Assembly (NCBI RefSeq): GCF_905171765.1
Contig: NC_053391.1
Span: forward strand, 108,474,644 to 108,538,643
DNA length: 64,000 nt
Direction: 5' to 3'
Source: Bufo bufo
Taxonomy: Eukaryota > Chordata > Amphibia > Anura > Bufonidae
The notes below the pieces were generated by a model, which saw nothing but the letters and a program-made list of their open reading frames with translations, did not search any database and had not been told where the DNA came from. A program made the translations under genes and the position numbers. Of the stretch, positions 1 through 12,088 are shown in pieces. Numbering within the stretch: the first letter of the stretch is position 1; every line of letters starts with the position of its first letter.

Positions 1-75
1 CCCAGCAAGTGTGCATGCTGGGAGTTGTAGTTTCGCAGCGGCTGGAGTGCCGAAGGTTGCCAATCCCTGCTCTAG
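1..75. repeat. Half of a foldback repeat (GGAGTTGTAGTTT family)
   Basis: The stretch resembles the right arm of the foldback element at 23226-23380: a GGAGT(T/C)GTAGTTT block followed by CTGGAGTGCCG and a GAAGGTTGCCAAT end. A third, weaker copy lies at 26285-26347. The left half would be outside the window. It lies in the RABGEF1 intron after exon 8. Confidence 0.4.
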
Positions 76-239
76 ATTATAGCAGATTTATGTGTTCAAG
101 CGTGTTTGGCTCACAGAATCGGAAGCATAAAGAGGATCATGTGACAAACAAAGGAACGGAAAGGGAAAGAAGGGAGGAAGGAAAGGAAGAAATAACATAT
201 ATACATATTCCAGTAACACAAACCAAGATGACCACTCAC

Positions 240-496
240 CAGGTTAGTGAAATAGTACCCATCCTCACCAGTCATCAGTCGGCTTGGATTACAGAATCTG
301 GTGATGTACTGGATGTTAGACTGCAGACGTGGCGGATTTGCTTTAAGTACAATGTAGATCAGTGTGGGGAGGAAGTCATCTGCAGACGCAGGTTCATTTT
401 TCGTGGTCCTAATCGCATTAAAGATTTGTTTACTGCACCCAGTGATACATGCAAGCTTATCACGAGGAATCCGCTTTGAGTCCATTTCTATGATAT
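240..496 (-). CDS. rabgef1: RABGEF1 exon 8: VPS9 catalytic core
   Basis: Acceptor TTATTATGTAG precedes 496 and donor GTGAGT follows 240. The exon completes split codon Asp275 and encodes residues 276-360, beginning IIEMDSKR and ending EDGYYFTNL. This is the heart of the VPS9 Rab5-GEF domain. It carries the Asp of the ADDFLP motif (residue 314), Pro318, Tyr355 and Thr358, which match the residues known in human Rabex-5 (Asp313, Pro317, Tyr354, Thr357) to be needed for nucleotide exchange. All are intact, so the copy looks functional. The next exon, expected to begin with the CCAVAFIEKL region, is left of the window. Confidence 0.95.
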
Positions 497-1154
497 CTAC
501 ATAATAAGGAGACATGGGTGACATTAATTCCCAGAGTTACACAATTTCTACAGGTTTTCAGTCAGGCTGATATGTGAACATTCTTATCTCTTCGGGTGCA
601 GCATAAAGTAGTTCCTGACTATGATTTCAGCATTGTGTCACGCATGGGTTTTGTAGAACTCAGGCCATTTGTTGCAGCGTGATGCCAGTGTTGTGCATGG
701 CTTCCCCAAACTCTGGATCGGTGGGGGTTCAGGCAGTCAGACCCTCGCTGATCTCATACTGATGACTTATCGTGAGGATAGGTCATCAATATGTAAATCT
801 CAGAAAGGCTAGTCAAGAGCAATGCGACTGAAAACAGATCTGCCTGTATAAATGGGCAAACTGCTGATACAGGGAATAATCTATATTACGTGGGCATACG
901 GCCCATCATTGGGGGAGGTCAACACTAAACCTACATAGATTGTATACCACTCCAGGTTATCTATGCAGAATGCCAGGTCCAATATGTTTCTACACCCCCT
1001 TTCTTCTAGGCCACATATTGGACACACCAGCCCATGGGATCAGATATTTCACTTTCCACATCTGACGTTCTACTTTGCCATGTGATGGTGATTATGCACT
1101 TCACCATGATTTAAGCTCAGTTTCCACATTCAGGTTTTTAGATGCAGTTCTTAA

Positions 1155-1604
1155 AGAGGACCTTTCACCGATTCTTACACTATGAACTAACTATACAGAC
1201 ATGTGGAGCGGCACCCGGGGATCTCACTGCACTTACTATTATCCCCGGGCGCCGCTCCGTTCTCCTGCTATGCCCTCCGGTATCTCCGCTCACTAAGTTA
1301 TAGTAGGCGGAGATACCAGTCCCTAAGTTATGGTAGGCGGAGTCTGCCCTAGCGCTGGCCAATCGCAGCGCAGAGCTCACAGCCTGGGATGTTATTTTCT
1401 CCCAGGCTGTGAGCTCTGCAATGCGATTGGCCAGCGCTAGGGCAGACTCCGCCTACCATAACTTAGGGAACGGAGATACCGGAGGGCATAGCAGGAGAAC
1501 GGAGCGGCGCCCGGGGATAATAGTAAGTGCAGAGAGATCCCCGGGCGCCGCTCCACATGTATGTATACTTAGTTCATAGGGTAAGAATCGGTGAAAGGTC
1601 CTCT
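1155..1604. mobile_element. Palindromic TTAA MITE (AGAGGACCTTTCACC termini)
   Basis: Both ends read AGAGGACCTTTCACCGATTC inward. They are flanked by TTAA at 1151-1154 and 1605-1608, the target duplication of piggyBac-type elements. Most of the 450 bp is a palindrome: a GC-rich GGAGCGGCRCCCGGGGAT block near each end and a centre near 1390 around the AGCCTGGGATG-type hairpin. It has no coding capacity and would be mobilised in trans. Confidence 0.85.
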
Positions 1605-2094
1605 TTAAAACCAAAATCAGGTGTGGACCATAAAAGGAGAGAACATATAAAGGACAGATATTAGCACTCCTCTTTTTTCCAATCCACTCCTCCAAAAACT
1701 GCATCCAAAAGCCTGAATGTACCCAGCATAATGCAGTGACCTTTTCTTTACTTCTTTTGAGGTAGAATAGGAAAATAAATTCTCACTCTCTACTAAGTGA
1801 TCTGTACTCTTTTACATACTGTGCGGCAGGCTCTATGAGGTTTTCCATTGGTATCTGCCCCTCTCGAAACCACAAAGCTCCACTGTCCCTGCCACCAGAT
1901 CACCTCAAGTCTGACTTCTGAAACCTCTGGCAATCGGCTGTTACTGCAGTCTCCCCAGCCATACATTTCAGGAGAAAAGTAGTGTTACATGGCATCCACC
2001 CATGTCATTTGTGGATAGACAGGGTCTGGCTCATGGACGGGGGACTCCACCTGTATGACTTCCTTAAAGAGTAACAAAACTTTTAATGACTTTT

Positions 2095-2515
2095 TTTTTT
2101 TTTAATGTCCTAAAAATATTTTATTTATTGATTTTGCATTTTTACTAGAGATATTCGTCTCTAAAGCGTAGATTTCCCTGTGCGCTTTAAATTCACTATT
2201 TTCCACACCTCAGCGTTGTATGGAGTACGGACTGTACACTTTATGAATGGGGCCGCAGAGAACGGAGTACGGGCAGGAGCACACATTGCTGCTCCTGCCT
2301 GTGCCACCCGAGGCTTACTAAATGCTGGCATAGCATATGGGTACCCTGTAACCAAGTGCTATGCCAGAATTAGCTGAGTGGAGCGGCTCCTGCCCGTGCC
2401 TGCTTCGCTAAGCTAAAAGCTGACATGCTGGACTCTTAGCTTAAAAGAATATCTCTAGTAAAAAATGCAAAAAAAATATATATTAGACAAATTATCATTA
2501 GGGCATTTAAAAAAA
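2095..2515. repeat. Foldback element
   Basis: TTTTGCATTTTTACTAGAGATATTC at 2132-2157 is answered by its reverse complement GAATATCTCTAGTAAAAAATGCA around 2447-2470. The outer parts (AATGTCCTA and TAGGGCATT) also pair. The interior contains a second, GC-richer block with GGAGCAGGCACGGGC-like sequence. Its superfamily is unknown. Confidence 0.6.
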
Positions 2516-2540
2516 ACTTCATTAAAGTTGAGTCATTTAA

Positions 2541-2873
2541 AGGGAATCTGTCTCCTCCGGCAACCCCCAATAAGTATAGTATTAATTTATAGAAAACCTT
2601 CCGCTTTTGCTGGATCAGTAATTCGTCTGTCGATATGCGCCCCCCCCCCCCATTCCCACTCTGTGCCATGGAATGCATTCAGAGGACTCTTGTGCATCCG
2701 CACATAGTGGAGAGGACTCCATAAGGCCTCTCGATGCATTCTTAGGCTGGTTTGTGCGCACAGAGCAAGAGAATGGGCGTCAGTATCCACATACAAATTA
2801 CTGATCTGGAGTCAGCAGCAGATTTTCTATACATGTATACTTGATAGGGCTTGCCTGAGGTGACAGATTCCGT
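2541..2873. mobile_element. TTAA MITE (AGGGAATCTGTC termini)
   Basis: Left end AGGGAATCTGTCTCC and right end GGTGACAGATTCCG are imperfect inverted repeats flanked by TTAA at 2537-2540 and 2874-2877. The termini belong to the same broad family as the element at 14126-14467. It is noncoding and piggyBac-like by target site. Confidence 0.7.
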
Positions 2874-2944
2874 TTAATAGGGCATATTGAAAAGCTTTGT
2901 GTCTGTGAGAAAACCCCTTCAATGACAATTTTTGTCACACTGAC

Positions 2945-3036
2945 CTGTTATTGCCTTTACCACCATATCTGAGACTTCTGGAATATCCTCATTTACAGGA
3001 ACACAGAGCATCTGTAGTGTTACCCAATGTAGAGCC
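2945..3036 (-). CDS. rabgef1: RABGEF1 exon 7: VPS9 domain
   Basis: This 92-nt exon has acceptor TTCCTTAG before 3036 and donor GTCAGT after 2945. It completes Arg244 and encodes residues 245-274 (ALHWVTLQMLCVPVNEDIPE and SDMVVKAIT), then one base of Asp275. The segment matches the VPS9 helices preceding the catalytic exon in vertebrate Rabex-5. Phase with exons 6 and 8 is exact. Exons 6 and 7 are only 144 bp apart, unusually close for this repeat-rich gene. Confidence 0.93.
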
Positions 3037-3180
3037 CTAAGGAACAAACAAGGATGGGACATGTACAGGTTACAAGCTGAACACATTTAATGAGAGCATG
3101 TGCGATATCGGGCCTGAAAGAGAGCAAAAGAAAAAAAAAACTAAGTACAAAGGCCCTTACTGAAGGGACATTATCCTCAC

Positions 3181-3313
3181 CGGATTCTCTTTTGCACAGT
3201 TAGGTCTTTCTTCTCATCATCAGTAGTCTCGGGACAAAATACATGCTTGTAGAGGCGAGTCATGATGAACTTCTCTATCTGATCCATGGCTTCCTCCACT
3301 TTAATAGGGGGCA
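3181..3313 (-). CDS. rabgef1: RABGEF1 exon 6: helical bundle/VPS9 start
   Basis: This 133-nt exon has acceptor AAATTAG before 3313 and donor GTGAGG after 3181. It encodes residues 200-244, including VPPIKVEEAMDQIEKFIM and CPETTDDEKKDLTVQKRIR. This covers the end of the helical bundle and the start of the VPS9 domain, which pack together in the catalytic core structure known for Rabex-5. Split codons: Val200 with exon 5, Arg244 with exon 7. Confidence 0.94.
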
Positions 3314-3826
3314 CTAATTTTTAAAAGACGACACAACAGTGTTACAAAATGATAGTGAAACTGCATCTGACCAATTTTTTATTTTATGCCGCCTATCCAC
3401 TGGCGGCTCATGATCTGCGTGTGCCAAGAGTGTCCTTTTGGCATTTGCTAAGCCAGCATGTGTTGCTATACTTTTTTTTTTTCACTATATGTATTAGGGT
3501 CGCAGGTTATGCTTTTCCATACAGAGGCATACAATAAAAAAAACATACCACAGAATATATATTTTTTACATAGGGGTCCTATGGATGACATACGCCACTG
3601 CACTGTGGAATACTCGGACTCTTTGTTTGGAGGTATGTGACAAGAAATGCTCTCGGGGTATACCTCACAGAAAAAGCATTGTGGCCATGTTTCATAATTA
3701 CTTAACCTCACATCAAAAAAATAACAGGAAGGAAACAAATCACGAAGCACTTCTGCTCTCCAAGAACAAAGCTCTACTGAATTGTGGTTTCTCTCTCCAA
3801 TTTGCAGGTCCTATGAATGACATTAC

Positions 3827-3908
3827 CTTTCCAATACATCTGCAGCTTGTCCGCTGTGTTCTGGTAAAAGTCCTGAGTGAACTCTGACAACTCATCAATG
3901 TTTGACTC
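3827..3908 (-). CDS. rabgef1: RABGEF1 exon 5: helical bundle
   Basis: This 82-nt exon has acceptor GTTATCCAG before 3908 and donor GTAATG after 3827. It encodes residues 173-199 (ESNIDELSEFTQDFYQNTAD then KLQMYWK) plus one base. It aligns with the human helical-bundle segment around QDFYHN. The first residues are the least conserved part and the acceptor could shift by one codon; the chosen AG keeps phase 0 with exon 4. Confidence 0.9.
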
Positions 3909-4024
3909 CTGGATAACGAGAGAAAAGAAACAGAACAATGTAGGTGCATACATGAGACATAAATTACATTTCTGACCAGAAGACATGTGGCTGTACACTA
4001 CTCCATAGCATATGTGAGTGACTA

Positions 4025-4331
4025 AGGGTCCATTCACACGTCTGTAAGTGTTTTGCGGATCCACAAAACATGGACACCGGCAATGTGCGTTCCGCATTTT
4101 TGCGGACCGCACATTGCCGGCACTATAATAGAAAATGCCTAATCTTGTCCGCAATTGCGGACAAGAATAGGACATGTTCTATTTTTTTTGGGGAACGGAA
4201 TTGCGGACCCGGAAGTGCGGGTTCGCAATTCTGGATCCAGGCAGCACATAGTGCGGCCCCATAGAAATGAATGGGTCCACAATTCCGTTCTGAAAAATGC
4301 AGAACAGAATTGCAGACGTGTGAATGGAGCC
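4025..4331. mobile_element. Foldback MITE, 'TTGCGGA' family, copy 1
   Basis: Termini AGGGTCCATTCACACGTCTG and CAGACGTGTGAATGGAGCC form an inverted repeat. The interior has a characteristic order shared with copies at 8180, 15133, 19236 and 22989: a TTTTGCGGA(T/C)C block, the CTATAATAGAAA-like block, TTGTCCGCAA...GACAAGAATAGGACATG, then CCATAGAAATGAATGGGTCC. It is noncoding. TA-rich flanks (CTAA on the left, TAA on the right) suggest a TA target, but this is unproven. Confidence 0.8.
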
Positions 4332-4737
4332 TAACTTGTGCCATACAGGGTAGCAGTGTGGGCACGCAAAAGGTTATTCAGGTACAAAAAAATATTCTTC
4401 CCATGACCATAAAGGTGTCTTATATAGTACATGTAGGATATGAGTCTGGGAAAGACTGATGCACTAAGGAAAAGCAGGGGAATTATACTACTCCACCTAT
4501 CCTCCAGGATAGCACCCACAGAACTCTCTCACTTGAGTTTAACAGGTCAGAAAGATTTTTTCCCAAATAGCTTCCATGTAAATGTTGGTATCCAAGTGAA
4601 ATTACCTACAAAGTGTGCCCCTCAGGTGCCAAGAGTTTAATCACTAGGTCAAATGATACTTACATATCAGAAGCTCTACTCTGTATGCAGGATCTATGTG
4701 ACAAATTCAATTTGGACTGTAGCTGCTGGTAAGTGAT

Positions 4738-5221
4738 AAAGGGCATCTGTCAGGATATTTGTATTCATGAAACTGGCTGACCTGTTACATGTGCACTTAA
4801 CAGCTAAAGGCATCTGTGTTGGTCCCATGTTCATATGTGCCCACATTGCTGAGAAAAATGATGTTTTAATATATGCAAATTAACCTCTAGGAGCAATGGG
4901 GGCGTTGCCATTACACCTAGAGGCTCTGCTCTCTTTGCAACTGCCGAGTCCTCTGCACTTTGATTGACAGGACCAGGTGTAATCACGTTTATACTGCCTG
5001 GCCCTGCCAATCAAAGTGGAGAAGATGCGGAAGTTCGGAACACCCCCGTTGCTCCTAGAGGCTCATTTGAATATATATATATATATATGTTAAAATATCC
5101 CTTTTCTCAGTAATGCGGGCACATATGAACATGGGACCAACACAGATGTCTTCAGCTGCCGAGCGCACATGTAACAGGTCAGCCAGTTTCATAGGTAAAA
5201 ATCTGCTGACAGATGCCCTTT
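4738..5221. mobile_element. Palindromic MITE (AAAGGGCATCTGTCAG termini)
   Basis: AAAGGGCATCTGTCAG at the left pairs with CTGACAGATGCCCTTT at the right. The arms continue through CTGGCTGACCTGTTACATGTG and GGTCCCATGTTCATATGTGC, so the whole 484 bp is an imperfect palindrome centred near 4985. A short (AT)n run (5071-5088) interrupts the right arm. Confidence 0.8.
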
Positions 5222-5961
5222 AAAGACAATCCCCAAAAACTGTATTTTAAGGCACAAATTTAAAGGGTGCACTGTATGTAAATGTATGTGCCTGTTGGCT
5301 AATCAGTCTATGGCTAACACTTTTGGGGTCGTAGTAGCCACTGGTTTACTCTCTAGACAGCATCTAATAGGATCTGTCCTAGTGACTGTCAAGTTATGGT
5401 GGCCTAATGGCTGCCCAACTTATGATGTGATATAAAAATGAAATAACTACATTGCAACTGTATGCAATATTCTATGCACTTTTCTGCCATTTAGTGAAAG
5501 AGCCTTGTTTTTTAAGGCAAAACTCTTGAAATTGTATAATGGGCGACGTTCCAACGGGACAACCCCTGTCCACGTGACCTGTCGAGGGACCCCCTGATCA
5601 GTACTCCTCCCAAGCTCAGAGAGCCGCTATCAAGCAGAGTCTCTCTCTGGTAAACTGGGACTGCCATGTATTAAAAGGACAACCATTCAATTAATCCGTT
5701 TATGGCAATTCGCCCCAACTAAATCAGCAGATTCCTTGGGGTGTCAGCAGCTGGACCTGTGGTGACCATATTACAGCAGTTGTAAGTGATGGAAAAAAAA
5801 TCTATTGGGAAAAAATATAATTCTTTCTGCACAAATCACAAAAACATTCACATGTTTGCAACCCAATAAAATACGTTACACACAATATGGCAGGGTGATC
5901 TAATTTGTATGCATAAATTCCATGAGATTTATCAGGAGGATTGAGCTGTAATGCGCAGGTA

Positions 5962-6321
5962 AGGGTACTTTCACACTAGCGGCAGGACGTATCCGACAGG
6001 CTGTTCACCCTGTCGGATCCGTCCTGCCGCTATTTCGCTGTGCCGCCGCTCTGTCCCCTGTGACTATAATGGGGACGGGGGCGGAGCTCCGGCGTAGCAC
6101 GGCAGTTCGCGGTGAGAGGCCGCCGGACTAAAAAGTCAGACATGCAGTACTTTTAGTCCGGCGGCCTTTCGCCGTGCACTGCCGTGCTGCGCCGGAGCTC
6201 CGCCCCCGTCCCAATTATAGTCAATGGGGACGAAGCGGCGGTCCGGCGAAATAGCGGCAGGATGGATCCGACAGGGTGAACAGCCTGTCGGATCCGCCCT
6301 GCCGCTAGTGTGAAAATAGCC
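5962..6321. mobile_element. GC-rich foldback MITE, 'TACTTTCACACT' family, copy 1
   Basis: AGGGTACTTTCACACTAGCGG pairs with CCGCTAGTGTGAAAATAGCCT. The arms contain CGACAGGCTGTTCACCCTGTC, GGAGCTCCGCCCCCGTCCC and a central GGACTAAAAAGTC hairpin near 6135. A second copy with the same ends lies at 19561-19896. The high GC content stands out from the AT-rich intron. Confidence 0.82.
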
Positions 6322-6386
6322 TAATGTATAAATGTCACTACCTGAAATACGCAGAATGAATGTGTCAAAGAAAAAGATCCAGATAC

Positions 6387-6553
6387 CTTCTTGTGGTGTA
6401 CGGCTTCCAAGAAGACTCTGCACTGTTTGTAGACATCATGTCCTGCTTTTTGGTACGTCTTTAAAAACTCAATAAAATCTTTAGACACCCGATCAGTCTC
6501 CAGGCTGTACTGGCGCGTAAGAGAAGGGCTGGGGGCTTTGGCTTCTTTCATAT
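6387..6553 (-). CDS. rabgef1: RABGEF1 exon 4: helical bundle
   Basis: This 167-nt exon has acceptor TTGGAAACAG before 6553 and donor GTATCT after 6387. It completes Asp117 and encodes residues 118-172 (MKEAKAPSPSLTRQYSLETD, then RVSKDFIEFLKTYQKAGHDV, then the RVFLEAVHHKK end). This is the early-endosome-targeting and helical-bundle region. The 1-2 phase at its start matches both exon 3 and the candidate cassette exon at 12463-12582. Confidence 0.94.
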
Positions 6554-8179
6554 CTGTTTCCAAAAAATAAATATTAAAAAACACATTACTTTGGATAAAC
6601 TTTACTCCAAAACGTTCTGATCTGAGGCCCAAAACTGTTTTATGATTTATAAAGGTCACCTCTGAGACATTTTACAATCCCTTTATCTTTTCCTTCTGCT
6701 GTAATGGAATTTCAGGTCATATTACACAATTTACAACACTTACAATATGGTCTGGCCGTTACAGCACAGTTACTACGCTTTCCAAGAAATATCATTCCGC
6801 AGGGCTTCCAACCTTATAAGTAAAGGGGTATTACAGCTCTTACTTATAAAGGATATCCTTTGTATAAATACTACTTTCTGTATAATTTTCCTGCAGCTTC
6901 ACAATCTCTGCTTGCAGCCACTCCATAGGAACCTTCAATGGAGTAAAAATCCTGATTATGGCTCAATAGTTACAGTAAATGGATCTCGCTGCACATCTTT
7001 AGTGAATCCCCCCAGAAATATGCATGTATTACATGTGGATTTTGCTGCAGATTCACAGAAGTTTTCACCCCTCCCACATTAAAGTAGTTCTCCAAAATAA
7101 TGACTTACCTGTCAACGGTACTCTGCTTCCATCACTGGGCTCCCTTCTCCTCTGTTTCCAGTCCCCACTGGACTGGAAGTGTCATGTGCCATCTACACGG
7201 ACGTCACTGCTGCCGGCAGTGGTTAGGTGCCGTTCCTGCACACGTCACTGATGAGGCCTGTGATTGGCAGGCAGCAGTGACTTAGACATATCACACTTCT
7301 GGTCAGCGGGAACAGAAGCAGAGGAGAACCAGAGCGCCAGTGACAGGGGAGTCTTTTAACCCTGCACCCTGCCTCCTGGGTCTCTGCTATAAAACTGCTG
7401 AAATCCGTCATGAAAATCAGCAGATTTGAAAGTCTAATCCTCTTCCCTCTGCAATACTCTGTGCGCATTTGCAGGTGCGCAAATCCACTGTGTGTGAATG
7501 CACCCTTATGGTACAGTTATGAGAGATGTGTCTTATAACGAGCCATGCACATGTGTCCATCCCATGACCAAGACAGATGTCTATACACAAGGCTTCTACT
7601 GAAGGACTGCAAGCAGAGATCTTGAAACTCCACGGTAGCGATACAGAAAGTATATTGTCACTATAGAGTATATTATATTTGTGGAGGCCGTATTACCCCT
7701 TTAAATACAGTATGATTTTTAAAGGAACATTTTATAAGCACATTTCACGCTAATGTCTGATTATTTTCCAGTCTCCACCTAGAAACCAGAATAATGCTGA
7801 GTGAATGATTTTTTGCGGAACGATTTACATAGCCAGACACTCCGTAAAGGTTCATTTATCCAGCCTAAGGATAGGCAGTTGTCTACCAACCCTATGACTG
7901 GTCATCCAGAAGAAGACATGCCATCAGGAAACAAGCAGCACTCAGAACTACACGTGCCGGGGACTGAAGAGGTCCATACGCTGAATGTTCGCTGAACTAC
8001 CCCGTACACATGCATCCTCGGCTTGTCTGAGCATGTATGCGCTGTTAGTGGGGAGACAAGAAAAACCTCCGGTGTCTGGTAGCGGTTTCTGTTGCCAGAG
8101 TATAAAAATCGAGTGTCGAAATTCAGTGCGCCCCAACATCATCCATCAGTGGAGAGTCAGGAGCTCCCCGTACACATTA

Positions 8180-8494
8180 GGCCTCATGCAAACGACCATA
8201 TCTGTTCTGCAGTCCACAAACTGCAAATCCGCAAAACACAGATCCTGACTGTGTGCATGACACCATTTTCTTTTTCCCTTCTATAGAAATGTCCTATCCT
8301 TGTCCGCAAAACAGACAAGTATAGGACATGTTCTATTTGTGGGACGGACATGCAGACATATGGATGCGGACATCACATGGTGTTCTGTCCGCGGTTTCTT
8401 TTCCGCCCCCACTGAAATGAATGGGTCCGCATCCAATTTCCAAAAAAATGTGGATCGGATGCAGAACAAAAATACGGTTGTTTGCACAAAGCCT
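8180..8494. mobile_element. Foldback MITE, 'TTGCGGA' family, copy 2
   Basis: AGGCCTCATGCAAACGACCAT pairs imperfectly with GGTTGTTTGCACAAAGCCT. The interior shows the family order: CTGTTCTGCAGTCC, TTGTCCGCAAAACAGACAAG, TAGGACATGTTC, then ACTGAAATGAATGGGTCCGC. It is noncoding. Confidence 0.75.
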
Positions 8495-10779
8495 TAGATT
8501 GTCAGCTGAACCCACTGAAAACAGCAGGTTTGGCTGACAGTGGTCAAATACTTCTGGGGACCTTGACTTTCATGGAATTCACATAAAAATCATTATGTTT
8601 ACTACTGCTGCAATGCACACCGAGCATACAGTGCCAGCACCGATATCATGTACTCAGCATTACTCTTTAAGGGGCCGTGTAACAGAAAAACACAGCTGCT
8701 TTTTTCTCCCCAGAAGAGCGCCACTGTTGTCAACTGGGCCACACGTGGTATTGCAGCTCGGCTTCATTTAATTGAATAGGGCCGAGCACTATGGGTCTGT
8801 TTCTACTATTATACAGCCCAATGAAGAATACATTTAGATTTGTTTCAAAAGTGTCCAACTATAAGGCCTGGTACTACTAAACGGAGAATCCCATTGACAC
8901 AACTTGTTAATGGTTGTGCACATCACTTTAGAGACTCAAGTTTGGCGTATACACCCCATGTAATCCTACGGCTCCATTCAGCCTATACAGTGGAATACGT
9001 TGGAGGCCTTCATCAGAAGTACACGTGGGGGACTCTCTAACGAATACCTCTAATATCGCCAAAAGGAGGTGTGAACAGAGCCTTATCCACCCTTCAATCA
9101 GCTGTGAGACGGAAGTCCGATGATGATGGTCACACAGATTCAATCTCTCGCCAGGAGAAGCAGGATTTCCGTCACACAAAAGATACCACCACAAGATACA
9201 TGTGAACACACTCCAAGCACAGTGATAACACAGACACGTATGTTCTTATGGACCCACCTCGGAGCTTGTCATAGAGCACTTGTGTATATCGATGGAGGAG
9301 GAATGAAGTAAAACAGGACAACGACACATTAAAACACAGAGCGGTTAATACAAATGATAAATGAACAAAGGAATGGAAGAACTGAGAGACAGCGAGCAAT
9401 AAAATGGCAGCAAAAGCACACGCACTGCACGCAATAAAAACTGCATTCAGCCATTGCTTATGTATATCTGCTTCTGGGAAAGCTGGATGCAAAATCAATC
9501 AACATCTCCACTGCTGTAGCTCACCAAAGGATTTCCCAGCCTCCTGAATGCCTTTCACTAAAATTATTAGATTTGCCACTATGCTAAATCTGTTGGAACT
9601 GAAAAAAGACAGCCATACTGTTTTTCACCCAGCTTTCCCAGAAGCAGATATAGCTATAAGTACTGGTTAGAATCAGAGCACTCAAGGAGGGAAAACATGT
9701 TCTCTAATAGTAGATTTCTGGAAGAAAACAACTGACATTCAGATATCATTAAAAAAAAAGAAAAAGTTCTTATGTAAAGAGGTTGCTCCATCGAGACAAT
9801 CGTTGTCCACTGGACATTAGATTAGGGAGGGGGGCCCGACCTGGCACCAGCCTTTGTCGGCTACAGCTCAGGGCCAAGGCTTTTACTTTTCAGGACACTG
9901 GGAAGAGATCAGGGGAGTTCAGACATGGTGGATGAGCGCAAGTCTGCAGCGAATTACGGTACAACACATGACGTGAAAAGGGTTTTGAAAAGGCATGAAA
10001 AAACACGCAGGTTGTGGACTGTGAAAACAGCAGCTTGTCCGTTATAGTGTGGATAGGTCGCGGATGTATAGGGGTGAAATTCACGGTGAATCTGCAGTAA
10101 AATCAATAAGGGGATGTGTGTCAAGATCAGCGGCGGCAGAAACATTCCCCAAGCAAACAGCTCATCGATGGGAAAATCCACAGCGTAATACGGTACCGGC
10201 TATGTAGATGAGATTTTCAAAATCTCTAATTTTACGTGTGGAAATTGAGCTGTGATGTGGATTTGGAAATCCACAACATGTCAATTCTTTGTGCAGATTT
10301 TCGGTGCAGATTTCACCCTTTGCAATGCACAAACCGGACAAAATACAGTAGCTGTATATATACCCGAAATTAGGCTGTCCTAAACGGACAAACCCTATTT
10401 GCAACCCCCCTTACCTACCAAAATAAAGTCAGGATATGTATGTACTGATGTTGTAGCTAATGTTTCATTGTATTGCTTTAAGGTCTGTATCTGCAGTCAT
10501 CCTGCACGTGGGGCTCCACAGGTTCTGCTATTGAGGATGTTCTCCACTATGCACAGGGGGATTTACACCTGCTTTACAGGGTTGTCTCACAATGACTGGT
10601 CAGCGGCAGGAATATTGGTGGAATTGTCTATTTACAGACTGCAATGCACAGACATACTGTACAGTATACTAATACACCAGAGGCTTCAGATCAATCACAT
10701 TTACCTTACTAAAAGCTTTTCTAAACCAAAGCAAAGCTGCTATAAAGTGAAGCTCTACCTTTACGTTTGACCCATTTAA

Positions 10780-12088
10780 GGGAACCTGTCACTCCCATTA
10801 TGCTGCCCTCTCTGAGTAGTGGCAGGCACTACGGTTGTTACACTTTTTTTTAACGTTTTAGAAGGCAGGAAATATGTTAAATCCATAAAAAATATATTTT
10901 TACCAGTTCTAACCCCCTCTGCTCCCGCGTTGTCGCTCTGGTCCTCCCCGCCACTCAAGCCATGACGTCATACTCTTGACTTCAGTAATAGCTTGCCTGT
11001 ATACCAACATGTGACCACTGCAGCCACTACTTGGCCTCAGTGATCTTGAGCTGTATACTGCTGAGACCAGTGACTGGCTGCAGCCAACATATACAGGACG
11101 TCATCGTTGCAGGCAACATATGTCATGGCTGCAGCAGCGGACAGGATCAGAATGGCAGCAATGGAGGGGAGGGGGTTTGGTCTGGTGAGTATAACTTCTT
11201 TTATTATCTTAATACCTTATTTTTTTATGGAGACAACCCCTATAATGTGCTGAAGTTTTTGAAAACTTACATCTTAATCGTAGCAGTGCACGACCAGCGA
11301 GAAGACCCTCCAGTCCCCGACTGACATCTTTCTCCTATGTCCAGTAATATAGTGGTTGGAGAGCAGAGGAGTCTGCATATCATGCAAGTTCTCAAAAGCT
11401 ACTGAACATAATTATATAAGCATGTCTGTCACTACTTTATGCTGCACTCAAAGAGGGCGTTACAACAGGGGATCACAGGTTCCCATGAATCAGTGTAAAA
11501 TAAATCTATCCAGGGTGCTTATAGACATCCATACCCTGCAATGTTGTTTTTTGAACTTTTTAACAACAACCTCACCCCATTCATTGCTGCAGAACATTCA
11601 AAAAGCCCACTAGATAAATAGGGTGCCTGATGGAGGCCTCCGGTTTGGATTGAAATGCGTTGTTCCTACTAATAGAATAAACTTTTATGGAAGCACCCTT
11701 CATACTCTATAAGCGGAGTGCATGAAGAGTAATAGGAGCAACTTTCCAATATTGAGGTTGTATCCTAATTTATCCTCCGCCCCTAGCTTAGATCTTGTGT
11801 GAGCGCCGGTCACTGCTGGGTCCACGAATGCGCACTGTTCTGCCCACTATGGGAAGGAGCTCTGATCTTAACAGTGTGCATGCATGGGCCCGGTGGTGAC
11901 CGACGCTCGCACAAGGACTGCAAGCGGAGCGGTTATGGTGGCACATGAGAGAGGGACCTGGGCACTTGCGGGACCTAATCTTGTGGACGTGGCAAAGACA
12001 GAATAAAGATACTGTTTTTATGTTGGGCAACTGTGCTATAATGTGATATAAGCGGTCTAAAACGCTTAAAGTAGGTGACAGACTCCCT
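10780..12088. mobile_element. Possible 1.3-kb TTAA element
   Basis: GGGAACCTGTCACTCCC follows TTAA at 10776-10779, and GGTGACAGACTCCCT precedes TTAA at 12089-12092. The ends look like an inverted pair of the AGGGAACCTGTCACC family, but the interior is not palindromic and may include other insertions, so these could be unrelated half-elements. Confidence 0.35.
11623..11672 (+). ncRNA. Decayed hammerhead-like motif
   Basis: GCCTGATGGAGGCCTCCGG then a spacer and GAAATGCGTTGTTCC recall the hammerhead layout of CTGANGA, stem II, GAAA and a short stem III with a GTT site. The final A of CTGANGA is G here, and stem I is not evident, so activity is unlikely. Compare the better motifs at 35988 and 55981. 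Confidence 0.25.

Larger units (their letters stand above)
497..2944 (-). other. RABGEF1 intron 7 with MITEs
   Basis: No coding exon is visible. Two TTAA-flanked foldback elements (1155-1604, 2541-2873) and a third foldback (about 2095-2515) occupy much of it. The rest (500-1150 and 1610-2090) shows no recognisable feature. Confidence 0.7.
3909..6386 (-). other. RABGEF1 intron 4 with three MITEs
   Basis: No exon is seen. Three foldback elements (4025-4331, 4738-5221, 5962-6321) make up nearly half. The remaining blocks, including 5225-5960, show nothing recognisable. Confidence 0.7.

Noticed and set aside
9..479. 156-codon plus-strand ORF over the VPS9 exon
   Set aside because: It is an antisense shadow of RABGEF1 exon 8. 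The minus strand carries the conserved VPS9 residues.
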